From Streptomyces rishiriensis (GTDB taxonomy: Bacteria; Actinomycetota; Actinomycetes; Streptomycetales; Streptomycetaceae), in NCBI RefSeq assembly GCF_003112535.1, contig NZ_BEWA01000014.1:1-64000 (forward strand): a stretch of 64,000 nt of DNA. Direction: 5' to 3'. Below the pieces are notes generated by a model, which was given only the letters and a program-made list of their open reading frames with translations, made no database searches and was not told the origin of the DNA. Positions 17,298 through 24,346 of the stretch are shown piece by piece. The stretch's first letter is position 1, and every line of letters begins with the position of its first letter. Made by a program: the position numbers and the translations under genes.

Positions 17298-18038
17298 TCA
17301 GCGCAGGCCGCCGTTGACGGGGATGACCTGCCCGGTGACGAACGCCGCGTCCGGGCCGGCCAGGAACGCCACGACCCCGGCGACGTCGGATCCGCGGCCC
17401 AGGCGGCGCAGCGGCGTCACCGCCGCGAGGGCCTGGCGGGAGCGTTCGTCGTGCAGATCGCGGAGCATGTCGGTGTCCACGGTGCCGGGGGCGACGGCGT
17501 TGACGGTGATGCCCCGGGGGCCGAATTCCTGCGCGGCGGTCGTGGTGAACCGTTCCAGGGCGGCCTTGCCGCCCGCGTACACGGCGGCGCCGGGAGCCGC
17601 CATGGCGGCCGCGATGCTGGAGACGTTGATGATGCGACCGCCGTCCCGCAGCGCGCCCAGGGCGTACTGCATGACGAAGAAGGGGGCTCTGGCGTTCACC
17701 GCCATGAGCCGGTCGTAGTGGCTGTGCGTGGCCTCGGCGATGCCGAACTGCTCGGGCTCGGCGGCGTTGTTGACGACGATGTCCAGCCCCTGCAGCAGAC
17801 TGTCCGCGGTGTCGACGAGGCGCCGGACCTCGCCGAGGTCGGCGAGATCGGCCTGGACGGCATGGGCCGTCCCGCCCGCGCCGCGGACCTGAGCCGCGCA
17901 GGCTTCGGCGGCTGCCGTGTCCCGGTGGTACCCGAACACCACCGCCGCGCCCTCGGCGGCCAGCCGCCCGACCACGGCCCTTCCGACGCCGCGGGAGCCA
18001 CCGGTGACCATGGCCGTCCGGCCGTTCAGCGTTCCCAT
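17298..18038 (-). CDS. Short-chain dehydrogenase/reductase at the end of the lanthipeptide locus
   Basis: A 246-residue classical SDR. TGGSRGVG (12-19) is the nucleotide-binding loop, NNAAEP the NNAG-like motif, NVSSIAAA provides the catalytic Ser, and VYAGGKAALE the Tyr-x3-Lys pair; the end HGG-like VIPVNGGLR is also typical. It resembles 3-oxoacyl-ACP reductase-like enzymes. The start codon ATG with GGAGCGACTGC before it lies inside the last 13 bases of the kinase-like gene, so the two are coupled and the SDR probably belongs to the RiPP operon. A tailoring role (reduction of a side chain or an acyl group) is possible but unproven. Confidence 0.85.
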   Translation of the reverse strand: MGTLNGRTAMVTGGSRGVGRAVVGRLAAEGAAVVFGYHRDTAAAEACAAQVRGAGGTAHAVQADLADLGEVRRLVDTADSLLQGLDIVVNNAAEPEQFGIAEATHSHYDRLMAVNARAPFFVMQYALGALRDGGRIINVSSIAAAMAAPGAAVYAGGKAALERFTTTAAQEFGPRGITVNAVAPGTVDTDMLRDLHDERSRQALAAVTPLRRLGRGSDVAGVVAFLAGPDAAFVTGQVIPVNGGLR

Positions 18039-19009
18039 GCAGTCGCTCCGTGTCCTTGTGCGGGGATGAGGGGCCGGCCCTCGTGGTCGATGAGTTCGGG
18101 CAGCCGGTCGACCTGGTCCTGGAGGAAGGCGTTGTCGCCGATGTGGCTGCTCATGGAGCGCAGCCGGTGGACCCGTCGGAGCACCGCCGCGCGCCGCACC
18201 GGCGCGTCGCCGGGGCGGCCGGGGCCGTACCCCGTGACGAAGGCCTGCCACAGAGACGGGTAGTCGAGCTCGTCGGGACCGTGGTGCGCGCCCGCCAGGG
18301 CGACGTCGACCGAGGTGGACAGCGCCTCCGCGAAGGCCCCGAGGTCGAGTTCGGGTGCGCCGTGCCCCGCCTCCGCGCCGACCAGGACGTGCGCGGTGCG
18401 ATCGCGGCCGTCCACCACGATCACTCCGGGCGACAGCGTGCCCAGCACGACGCTGCCCGTGACGGCCGCCGCGTCCTCGGCCCACCGGGCGAGGCGCGCG
18501 CAGCGGTCGCCGCCGATGCGGCGGACGAGACGCTCCGAGAGCGCGTCGGGCCGGCCGGACAGCCAGTCGCGCAGGCCGCCGAGCCACGGGACGGGCCGGT
18601 GCGGCGCGGTGGGCGCCGGGCTGTGATGGAGCGTCCGGACCGCTGCGCCGACCCGCAGCACGACGTCGGTGTACTGCCGCGGCACGGCGGCGCCGGCCAG
18701 CAGGTGCCATCCGATGCTGACGCTGTCGGGAAGTTCGTAGACCAGTTCGCGCCGCTCCGCCGGACGCGGCTCCGGGCGCCGCGACGGCTGCTCCACCGCG
18801 CGGGGCACGGCGAAGCGGACGGCGCTCCCGGCGGGCTGTTCCCCGAGGAGCCGCAGTACGGGGAGCGGAGGCAGGTCGGCTGCCCTGACCGCGCTCTCGC
18901 CCGGTGTCCGGCGCCAGTGGAAGAGATGCGGGCCACGGCGTACGACGTGGGTCGTCGACGCGCGTGTGCCGTAGGAGACGACGGCGGGCTCGTCTGTCGG
19001 GGATGCCAC
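18026..19009 (-). CDS. Degenerate kinase-like protein of the lanthipeptide locus
   Basis: A 327-residue protein I do not recognise with certainty. The region VVLGTLSPGVIVVDGRDRTA, followed by ELDLGAFAEALS, aligns by position with the kinase motifs of the LxmK-like neighbour, but the HxDL catalytic loop and the metal-binding Asp-Trp are replaced, so it looks like a catalytically dead aminoglycoside-phosphotransferase-type fold. C-terminal half is helical (LWQAFVTGYGPGRPGD). It could be the third subunit of a class V-like synthetase, scaffolding peptide binding. The GTG start has AAAGG upstream. It lies after the precursor gene, behind a strong hairpin, and overlaps the SDR gene by 13 bases. 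The fold assignment is inference. Confidence 0.7.
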   Translation of the reverse strand: MASPTDEPAVVSYGTRASTTHVVRRGPHLFHWRRTPGESAVRAADLPPLPVLRLLGEQPAGSAVRFAVPRAVEQPSRRPEPRPAERRELVYELPDSVSIGWHLLAGAAVPRQYTDVVLRVGAAVRTLHHSPAPTAPHRPVPWLGGLRDWLSGRPDALSERLVRRIGGDRCARLARWAEDAAAVTGSVVLGTLSPGVIVVDGRDRTAHVLVGAEAGHGAPELDLGAFAEALSTSVDVALAGAHHGPDELDYPSLWQAFVTGYGPGRPGDAPVRRAAVLRRVHRLRSMSSHIGDNAFLQDQVDRLPELIDHEGRPLIPAQGHGATAWER

Positions 19010-19028
19010 CTCACGGCCTTTCGGTGAG

Positions 19029-19062
19029 GCCCCGGAAGGCCCTGTGCAGGGCCTTCCGGGGC
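19029..19062 (-). terminator. Partial terminator/attenuator after the RiPP precursor gene
   Basis: GCCCCGGAAGGCCCTG at 19029-19044 is perfectly complementary to 19047-19062. The hairpin begins 17 bases after the precursor stop and ends 20 bases before the next start codon. Such structures commonly raise precursor mRNA abundance over downstream enzymes by partial termination and 3' protection. Confidence 0.75.
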
Positions 19063-19078
19063 GGCGCTTCGACCGGAA

Positions 19079-19243
19079 TCAGCAGTCGAAGATCAGCGTG
19101 GTGGTGGTGATGACCGGCGTCGCGGTCGTGATGGAGGCCGTGGCCTCCGGGCCCTCGGCGCCGGCCACCTGGGCGACCTGGTCGCCGTCGGTGTAGGTGC
19201 GGTAGCCGCCGACCAGGGCCTCTGCGGGGTTCTCGATCTTCAT
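19079..19243 (-). CDS. Putative lanthipeptide precursor peptide (Thr-rich core, single C-terminal Cys)
   Basis: A 54-residue peptide with a strong ribosome site (AGGAGGAATC before ATG). The N-terminal half is acidic and leader-like (MKIENPAEALVGGYRTY, then DGDQVAQVAGAEGPEA). The C-terminal ~20 residues hold eight Thr and one Ser, end TTTTLIFDC, and have the only Cys at the last position. Thr49 and Cys54 are separated by four residues (LIFD), the spacing of the Ser/Cys ring in thioviridamide-type peptides, so one methyllanthionine or aminovinyl-methyl-cysteine ring is possible, leaving many Thr for dehydration to dehydrobutyrine. It sits between a HopA1-family gene and a kinase-like gene. The product and ring are inferences; no decarboxylase for aminovinyl-Cys formation is seen nearby. 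Confidence 0.85.
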   Translation of the reverse strand: MKIENPAEALVGGYRTYTDGDQVAQVAGAEGPEATASITTATPVITTTTLIFDC

Positions 19244-19332
19244 GATTCCTCCTGTTTTCATCGGTTCATCCGGGTTTTCTTCTGGTTCCTCCGTCCCGCG
19301 TCGACCGTGACCGGCGTCGGCGGGGCGGAGAG

Positions 19333-20286
19333 TCATGGGGCGACAGGCGGGCTGTCGAGATTGCGGTACGGACGAGCGGGGTCGGCCCCCGCCGCGCGAA
19401 GGGCCCGGGCGACGGCCTGCGCGAGCGGTGTGCCGTGCTGGGAGTGCTCGATGAGGCCGTCGGCGTAGGCGCGGGCGCGGTGCTGGCCGAAGCTGAGCCG
19501 CCGGACGGCCCGGGTGTCCGGGTGCGGCTCCCAGGCGATCGCGACGCCGGGAGCGATCCGGCGGGCGAACGGGGAGACGGGGTGGGCCAGGTCGTCGCCC
19601 GGGGTGTTCGCGGCCATGTCGGCCAGGGCGGCCAGGGCGGTCCCGGTGCGGCCGCCCAGGTAGACGACCATCGCGTCCTTGCGCGGATACCGGGCCGGGT
19701 GCGCGAGCACCTTCGCCTGGTAGGGGACCCGGAGATCCTCCAGGAGGCGCAGTGCCGTCCCCCAGACGGCGCACGCCGCCTCGGAGCGGGCGAGGTGCAG
19801 GTAGACCCGCAGCATCGGCGAGGCGTGGTCGCGCGGTTGCCGCGTGCCCAGCACGGCCAGGAAGCCAGGGGACAGAGCGGGGCGACACGGCGGCAGGTCC
19901 ACGGTGACGTCGGCGCCGGCCGGGGCGTCCTCGGGCGACCCGGTGGTCACCAGCGCGCGAGGGACGGCGACCCGTACCCCGTGCAGGACGACGGTCACCT
20001 CGTCGTCGCCCTGCACGGCGGCGACCGCCCGCCGGGCCGGAACCCGGCACACGGAGTGCGGGACCGCCTGCTTCAGATCCTCGACGAAGGCGTCGTCGGA
20101 CAGGTCGCGCGGGTGGGACGCCGTGTCGCCCGCGCCCTGGTGCAGTGTGCGGTAGAGGGTGTCCGCGAGGCGCTCACGCAGTGCGCGCAGGGTGTCGGCG
20201 CGGATCTCGGCCGCCGCGACACGCGCCGTCAGGCGGTCCGCGTGGACCGTGGTCACCTCGGCGATCTCGGCCAGTCCGGGAGTCAC
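19333..20286 (-). CDS. HopA1-family protein of the lanthipeptide synthetase (LxmY-like)
   Basis: A 317-residue member of the HopA1 effector-like family found in class V lanthipeptide and thioamitide clusters. Recognisable segments are SPMLRVYLHLARSEAACAVW, LEDLRVPYQAKVLAHPARYP, RKDAMVVYLGG, SPFARRIAPGVAIAWEP and FGQHRARAYADGLIEH. In lexapeptide-type systems a HopA1 protein acts with the kinase in dehydration, probably as the phospho-Ser/Thr lyase. The start is GTG 20286-20284, overlapping the TGA of lxmK by three bases, with GGAGG upstream, so the two are translationally coupled. Four residues of N-terminal extension in other start choices are unlikely. The precursor gene follows 89 bases later. 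Confidence 0.85.
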   Translation of the reverse strand: MTPGLAEIAEVTTVHADRLTARVAAAEIRADTLRALRERLADTLYRTLHQGAGDTASHPRDLSDDAFVEDLKQAVPHSVCRVPARRAVAAVQGDDEVTVVLHGVRVAVPRALVTTGSPEDAPAGADVTVDLPPCRPALSPGFLAVLGTRQPRDHASPMLRVYLHLARSEAACAVWGTALRLLEDLRVPYQAKVLAHPARYPRKDAMVVYLGGRTGTALAALADMAANTPGDDLAHPVSPFARRIAPGVAIAWEPHPDTRAVRRLSFGQHRARAYADGLIEHSQHGTPLAQAVARALRAAGADPARPYRNLDSPPVAP

Positions 20287-21359
20287 ACCGCCTCCAGACC
20301 GAGGACGGCGACGAAGGCGGCCGGTGTCACCAGAGCCGTGCGTCCCACTCCCGCCGCGGCCCGGTGCACCGGTGAGAGGTCGGAGCGGAAGGCGGCGGCG
20401 GCGAGCACCCGGTCGAAGAGGTGCCATCCGGCGAAGGCGACCGCGCGTACGGCGAGCCCCGGGTCGGGGGCGGTGCGCACGGACCGGTACCCGTCGGCGA
20501 ACGCGGTCAGCGTGGGCAGCGCCGCTCCCAGTCTCCCGACTCCCCTGGTCATGATCTCCTCGTGGGCCCGCGCCGCGTCAGGTGTGCCGTCGGTGTCGCC
20601 GTCGGCCGGCGGGAACTCCTCGTCGGCGATGCCCACGACGCTTCGGAAGAGGAACTCGCCGACCACGGCGCCCACGTCACGGGCGGCGTCGCCGCGGCGG
20701 AACTCCTCCCAGTCGCAAAGGAGCAACTCGCCCCGATCGACGAGGACCTGGTCCAGCCTCAGATCGGCGTGGATCGGGACAGCCGCCGCGAAGCTCTCGT
20801 CCTCCCTCAGACGCCGCACGGCCTCCGCCATCGCGGAGTCCCGCTGGACGATGCGCCATAAGGCGATCAATCCCGCGCTGCTCTCCACATACTGGCTCAC
20901 GGACAGGGCGGAGAGGATGCGGTGGTTCGGCAGCGGCAATGACTCCCGGGGCAGCAATTCGGCCGGTGCGGACATCGAATGCAGTTCGCCGAGCGCGCAT
21001 CCCAGTTCGCGGGCCGGCTCGGGCCCGAAAGCACCGTCGGCGACCTCTTCCGCTGCCGTATGACAGTTTTTCAGCCAACGTGTGACATGGATACCGCGAT
21101 GCGGGTCGCCGGCCAGCGGAGCCGGCCAGCGAAGATGCTTCAAAGGCTGCTCGGCGGCCAGCCGCTCGAAGCGCACCGCCCGGCGCAGACCCGCTCTGAC
21201 CTGGCCCGTGCCACGTATCCGCTTGGCGAACACGTCGGCCCCGCCGGTCGTCGTACCGGCGACGTTCTGGTTGCGTCCCGGGAAGGACACCACGGTGTCC
21301 GGCAGGAACTCCCCGTATCCCGCCCGACGAATGAATTCTGCTATCTCCGCATCCGGCAT
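20283..21359 (-). CDS. lxmK: LxmK-like kinase subunit of a class V-type lanthionine synthetase
   Basis: A 358-residue aminoglycoside-phosphotransferase-fold kinase. The catalytic loop is PIHADLRLDQVLVD (about 195-208; His-x-Asp with downstream Gln) and the metal-binding Asp is in LLLCDWEEFRRGD (about 210-222), followed by RDVGAVVGEFLF. By family analogy it would phosphorylate Ser/Thr of the precursor. Codon 167 (20861-20859) is TTA, the rare leucine codon read by bldA tRNA, which would tie expression to development. The ATG at 21359 is chosen because the upstream alternative at 21443 would bury the 21396-21419 operator in coding sequence and adds unlikely residues; no strong ribosome site is visible. 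First gene of the locus; overlaps the HopA1 gene. Confidence 0.82.
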   Translation of the reverse strand: MPDAEIAEFIRRAGYGEFLPDTVVSFPGRNQNVAGTTTGGADVFAKRIRGTGQVRAGLRRAVRFERLAAEQPLKHLRWPAPLAGDPHRGIHVTRWLKNCHTAAEEVADGAFGPEPARELGCALGELHSMSAPAELLPRESLPLPNHRILSALSVSQYVESSAGLIALWRIVQRDSAMAEAVRRLREDESFAAAVPIHADLRLDQVLVDRGELLLCDWEEFRRGDAARDVGAVVGEFLFRSVVGIADEEFPPADGDTDGTPDAARAHEEIMTRGVGRLGAALPTLTAFADGYRSVRTAPDPGLAVRAVAFAGWHLFDRVLAAAAFRSDLSPVHRAAAGVGRTALVTPAAFVAVLGLEAV

Positions 21360-21395
21360 GTCTCGACTCTGCGGGTCGACGAGATGCCGGATCAA

Positions 21396-21419
21396 GCTTT
21401 TCGATGATCTTCGAAAAGC
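21396..21419. promoter_or_regulatory. Perfect palindrome, candidate operator of the lanthipeptide locus
   Basis: GCTTTTCGA, six bases, then TCGAAAAGC: a perfect nine-base inverted repeat of low GC content. It lies 37 bases upstream of the lxmK start and 85 bases upstream of the divergent winged-helix regulator, so it can control both promoters. Binding by that regulator is inferred from position. Confidence 0.7.
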
Positions 21420-21503
21420 GTTTGGGCGGGAGCCGCATGACAAGGCGTAAGCTGAGAACAGCCGCGCGCGACGGGGACGCGTGGCGTGAACCGGGGGACA
21501 GAA

Positions 21504-22496
21504 ATGACCACCTATTCAAAACTGGAGCTGGGAACTCTTTCCGATCTCCACGTCCATGTCGTCCCGCACCCGGGGGCGAGTCTGCTCTCGCTCGTCGCGG
21601 ACACGTTCGGCGAACGGCGGCACGCGGTCCCGCACTCGGCGCGCAGGGCCGTTCGCGCAGCCGCTCCGGCGCATGCCGAAGCAACGCTGCGCCCGCTCTT
21701 CGCTCCCGAACACCCGGCGATCCCGGACTGCCTGACGCCGACGGGCACCATGTCCTACGAGGACGCGGCCCACCACCTGGAACACCTGCAGGACTTGTCG
21801 GGTGACACGTTGCTGGCGGATCTGGAGGCCGACTTCGGCGCCGACGTCCCGCCGCAGTGGCGCCACGTGATCGAGCGCCCGAAGCAGTGGCTGCACGCCT
21901 ATGCCCAGGTCATGCGGTGTGCGTGGAAGACCGTGCGACCGGTGTGGACGGCGGCGGGCGGAGCGCTGGGCCGGGAGGCCGAGCGCGTGGGCGGCTCGCT
22001 GGTGTACGGCCGTCCCGAACTGGCGCTGTCCGCTCTGAGCCCGCGCTACCGCCTGGACGGCACGGTGCTGCAGCTGCCGGACGAGCACCCGGAGGACTTC
22101 GCCCTCCTCGGCCGCCGGCTGCTCCTGGTGCCCGTCGCCTCCGGCAGCGACGCCTCGCTGTTCGCCTTCGACGGGCCGGACACCGTCTGGGTGGGCTACC
22201 CGCTGCCCGGCCTCGACGCGCTCTGGTCCGGCCGGCCGCCGGAGCCCCGGCCGGCCCGCCAGGATCCCGCGCAGCTCATCCTGGGCGACGCGAGAGCCGC
22301 CATACTCCGGGCGACCAGCGCGGCCACGCACATGGGAAACCTGTCGTCGGCGCTGGGCTACGCGCCCGGCACGCTGTCCCACCACTGCGCCCGGCTCGAG
22401 AACGCCGGTCTCATCCACCGCCGTCGGCAGGGTCAGCACGTCGTGGTCCGTCGCACGCAGCGGGGCAGCGAACTCCTCGACCTGCTCACCCGCTGA
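21504..22496 (+). CDS. ArsR-type winged-helix regulator with unknown N-terminal domain
   Basis: A 330-residue protein. The C-terminal ~75 residues are an ArsR/GntR-like winged helix (DARAAILRATSAATHMGNLS, SALGYAPGTLSHHCARLENA, GLIHRRRQGQHVVVRRTQRG). The first 240 residues are a domain I do not recognise by name; similar N-terminal extensions accompany winged helices in many Streptomyces natural-product regulators and may bind a ligand. No metal-binding Cys pair typical of metal sensors is present. ATG 21504 has GGGGGA upstream; an in-frame GTG lies 18 bases earlier. Divergent from the lanthipeptide operon, with a perfect palindrome between, it is the likely pathway regulator. Confidence 0.8.
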   Translation: MTTYSKLELGTLSDLHVHVVPHPGASLLSLVADTFGERRHAVPHSARRAVRAAAPAHAEATLRPLFAPEHPAIPDCLTPTGTMSYEDAAHHLEHLQDLSGDTLLADLEADFGADVPPQWRHVIERPKQWLHAYAQVMRCAWKTVRPVWTAAGGALGREAERVGGSLVYGRPELALSALSPRYRLDGTVLQLPDEHPEDFALLGRRLLLVPVASGSDASLFAFDGPDTVWVGYPLPGLDALWSGRPPEPRPARQDPAQLILGDARAAILRATSAATHMGNLSSALGYAPGTLSHHCARLENAGLIHRRRQGQHVVVRRTQRGSELLDLLTR

Positions 22497-22509
22497 GCCG
22501 GGCGCCGGC

Positions 22510-22546
22510 GAACGCCGCGGACGGCTCCTGGCCGTCCCCGGCGTTC
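22510..22546 (+). terminator. Terminator after the winged-helix regulator
   Basis: GAACGCCG pairs with CGGCGTTC, with further internal pairing of CGGACGG and CCGTCC around a short loop. It begins 14 bases after the regulator stop codon. Confidence 0.75.
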
Positions 22547-22654
22547 GTCCGTCGCACGGGACGGCCGCCCGCCTTCACCCGACCGGTACCGGCCTTCGGG
22601 GGAACTCCGCGTCGCCCCCGCGATCGAAGCGCCGGCCGGTGGTACGGGCATGGG

Positions 22655-23755
22655 GTGTCCACACCCCCGGATCAGCCCGCCTCGCCGCCCGGACGCCGAA
22701 GCGGCGGGGATCCGCGCGTGCCGGGGCCGCTGCGGACGGCGGCCGCGTACGCGTGGCGGATCATCGCCGTCGGCATCGTCGTCCGGGTCGTCTTCTCGGT
22801 GCTCGGGCAGTTCCACCAGATCGCCGTCGCCGTCTTCCTGGGCCTGGTCATCACCGCGGTGCTGCGCCCCGTGGCCGACCTCCTCGCCCGGCTGATGCCC
22901 CGTCCGCTCGCGGTGGCCGCCGCGCTCGTCGGCGGCGTCGTCCTGGTCGTGGGCGTGCTGACGCTGGTGGGCGAGTCCGCGGCACGTCAGCGCAGCGGGC
23001 TGGCGAAGGAGTTCGTGACGGGCATCGACCGGATCCAGCGTCAGCTCGAAGGGCCTCCCTTCCGGCTCCCGCCGCACGCGTTCGACGATCTCCAGTCCCG
23101 GATCGGCGACCTCCTCTCGAGCCACCGCTCCGCCCTGTTCAGCACGGCGATCAGCGGTGCGAGCCGGCTGGTCGAGGTGCTGACCGTGTTCGCCCTGTCC
23201 GTCTTCTGCTCGGTCTTCTTCACGCACTCCGGGGACCGGCAGTGGCAGTGGCTGTGCGATCAGCTCCCCGCCGCGGGACGGCGGCGCTTCACGGTGGCGG
23301 GCCGGGCCGCCTGGCGGACCTTCACCGGATACACGCGCGGCATCCTGCTGGTGGCGGCGACCAACGCGCTCCTCGTGGGCGTCGCCCTGTTCGTCCTCGG
23401 GGTGCCGCTCGCCGTCCCGCTCGCGTTGCTGGAGTTCCTGGCCGCCTTCATCCCCCTCATCGGCTCGCCGATCGCGCTGGCGGTGGCGGCCGTGGTAGCC
23501 CTCGCGGCCAAGGGGGTGTTCATCGCCCTGCTGGTCGTGGTCCTGATCGTGGTCATCGGCCAGATCGAGGGCCACCTCCTGCACCCCCTCGTGATGAGCT
23601 GGGCGGTCCGGTTGCACCCGGTGGTGGTCGCGCTGGCCGTCGTCGGCGGAGCGGTCGCGGCCGGGGTCATCGGCGCCGTGGTCGCCGTCCCGCTGGTGGC
23701 CGTGGCCTGGTCCGTGTACCAGGCGCTGCGCGGTCCCACCGACGCGCCGGGATGA
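22655..23755 (+). CDS. AI-2E-family membrane permease
   Basis: A 366-residue integral membrane protein of the AI-2E (TqsA/PerM) family with about eight helices in the typical 3+5 arrangement: N-terminal helices around RIIAVGIVVRVVFSVL, AVAVFLGLVITAVLRP and AAALVGGVVLVVGVL, a soluble helical loop, then GYTRGILLVAATNALLVGVA, the conserved FIPLIGSPIA segment, and GQIEGHLLHPLVMSWAVRLH, the family's signature region. Family members transport small molecules or ions; the name does not prove autoinducer transport. The GTG at 22655 is a best choice with only a weak ribosome site. Confidence 0.87.
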   Translation: MSTPPDQPASPPGRRSGGDPRVPGPLRTAAAYAWRIIAVGIVVRVVFSVLGQFHQIAVAVFLGLVITAVLRPVADLLARLMPRPLAVAAALVGGVVLVVGVLTLVGESAARQRSGLAKEFVTGIDRIQRQLEGPPFRLPPHAFDDLQSRIGDLLSSHRSALFSTAISGASRLVEVLTVFALSVFCSVFFTHSGDRQWQWLCDQLPAAGRRRFTVAGRAAWRTFTGYTRGILLVAATNALLVGVALFVLGVPLAVPLALLEFLAAFIPLIGSPIALAVAAVVALAAKGVFIALLVVVLIVVIGQIEGHLLHPLVMSWAVRLHPVVVALAVVGGAVAAGVIGAVVAVPLVAVAWSVYQALRGPTDAPG

Positions 23756-23889
23756 CGGCCGTTCGCCCCGCGCGGCCGGGGAATCTTCCGCCGTCCGGTC
23801 AACGACTCAACGAAAGAGACGTTTGTACGGGCGCGGATGGTGCACACGAGAGCTAACACCGTTCTTACAAGACGAAGCGGAGACGCATC

Positions 23890-24168
23890 ATGGGCATCAT
23901 CGCGTGGATCATCATCGGCCTGCTCGCCGGCGCCATCGCCAAGGCCTTGATGCCGGGCAAGGACCCCGGCGGCATCATCATCACCATGCTCATCGGCATC
24001 GCGGGCGGTCTCCTCGGCGGCTGGCTCGGCAAGGTGATCTTCGGCGTCGACTCCATCGACGGGTTCTTCGACCTCTCCACCTGGATCGCCGCGATCGTCG
24101 GCTCCTTCATCCTCCTCGCCCTCTACCGCCTCGTCACCGGCAACCGGCACTCGCACCGCCACGCGTGA
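23890..24168 (+). CDS. GlsB/YeaQ/YmgE-family stress membrane protein
   Basis: A 92-residue protein of three hydrophobic helices: MGIIAWIIIGLLAGAIAKAL, GGIIITMLIGIAGGLLGGWL, and WIAAIVGSFILLALYRLV, with conserved Gly spacing of the transglycosylase-associated/GlsB family. GGAGACGCATC precedes the ATG. These small proteins are induced by general stress; molecular function is not known. It is flanked by terminators and appears monocistronic. Confidence 0.93.
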   Translation: MGIIAWIIIGLLAGAIAKALMPGKDPGGIIITMLIGIAGGLLGGWLGKVIFGVDSIDGFFDLSTWIAAIVGSFILLALYRLVTGNRHSHRHA

Positions 24169-24201
24169 CGCGCTGACGTCACACACTTTCGGGCATCCGG
24201 T

Positions 24202-24232
24202 CGGCTCCCCCCTGTTCGCAGGGCGGGAGCCG
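24202..24232 (+). terminator. Terminator after the GlsB-family gene
   Basis: CGGCTCCC (24202-24209) pairs with GGGAGCCG (24225-24232), with additional internal CCC/GGG pairing around a TTCG-containing loop. It lies 34 bases after the stop codon. Confidence 0.7.
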
Positions 24233-24346
24233 CCGCCGTGAACGGCCCTCCGCCCCGGCGCCCTCGACGTCTTGCTCCTCATGGGCCCCCGCCGGCGCCG
24301 AGCGAAGCGGAGCGTCCCATTCACCGGTCTGTGCGATCATTCGCCC

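Noticed and set aside
19244..19332. A second precursor peptide between the HopA1 gene and the precursor
   Set aside because: No start codon with a ribosome site and no Ser/Thr/Cys-rich end in this 89-base gap.
22655..23755. AI-2E permease as the exporter of the lanthipeptide
   Set aside because: It lies beyond a terminator on the opposite strand and belongs to a family not known to export RiPPs; no evidence of linkage.
23890..24168. GlsB-family gene as part of the following membrane-protein operon
   Set aside because: A terminator-like hairpin and 178 bases separate them.
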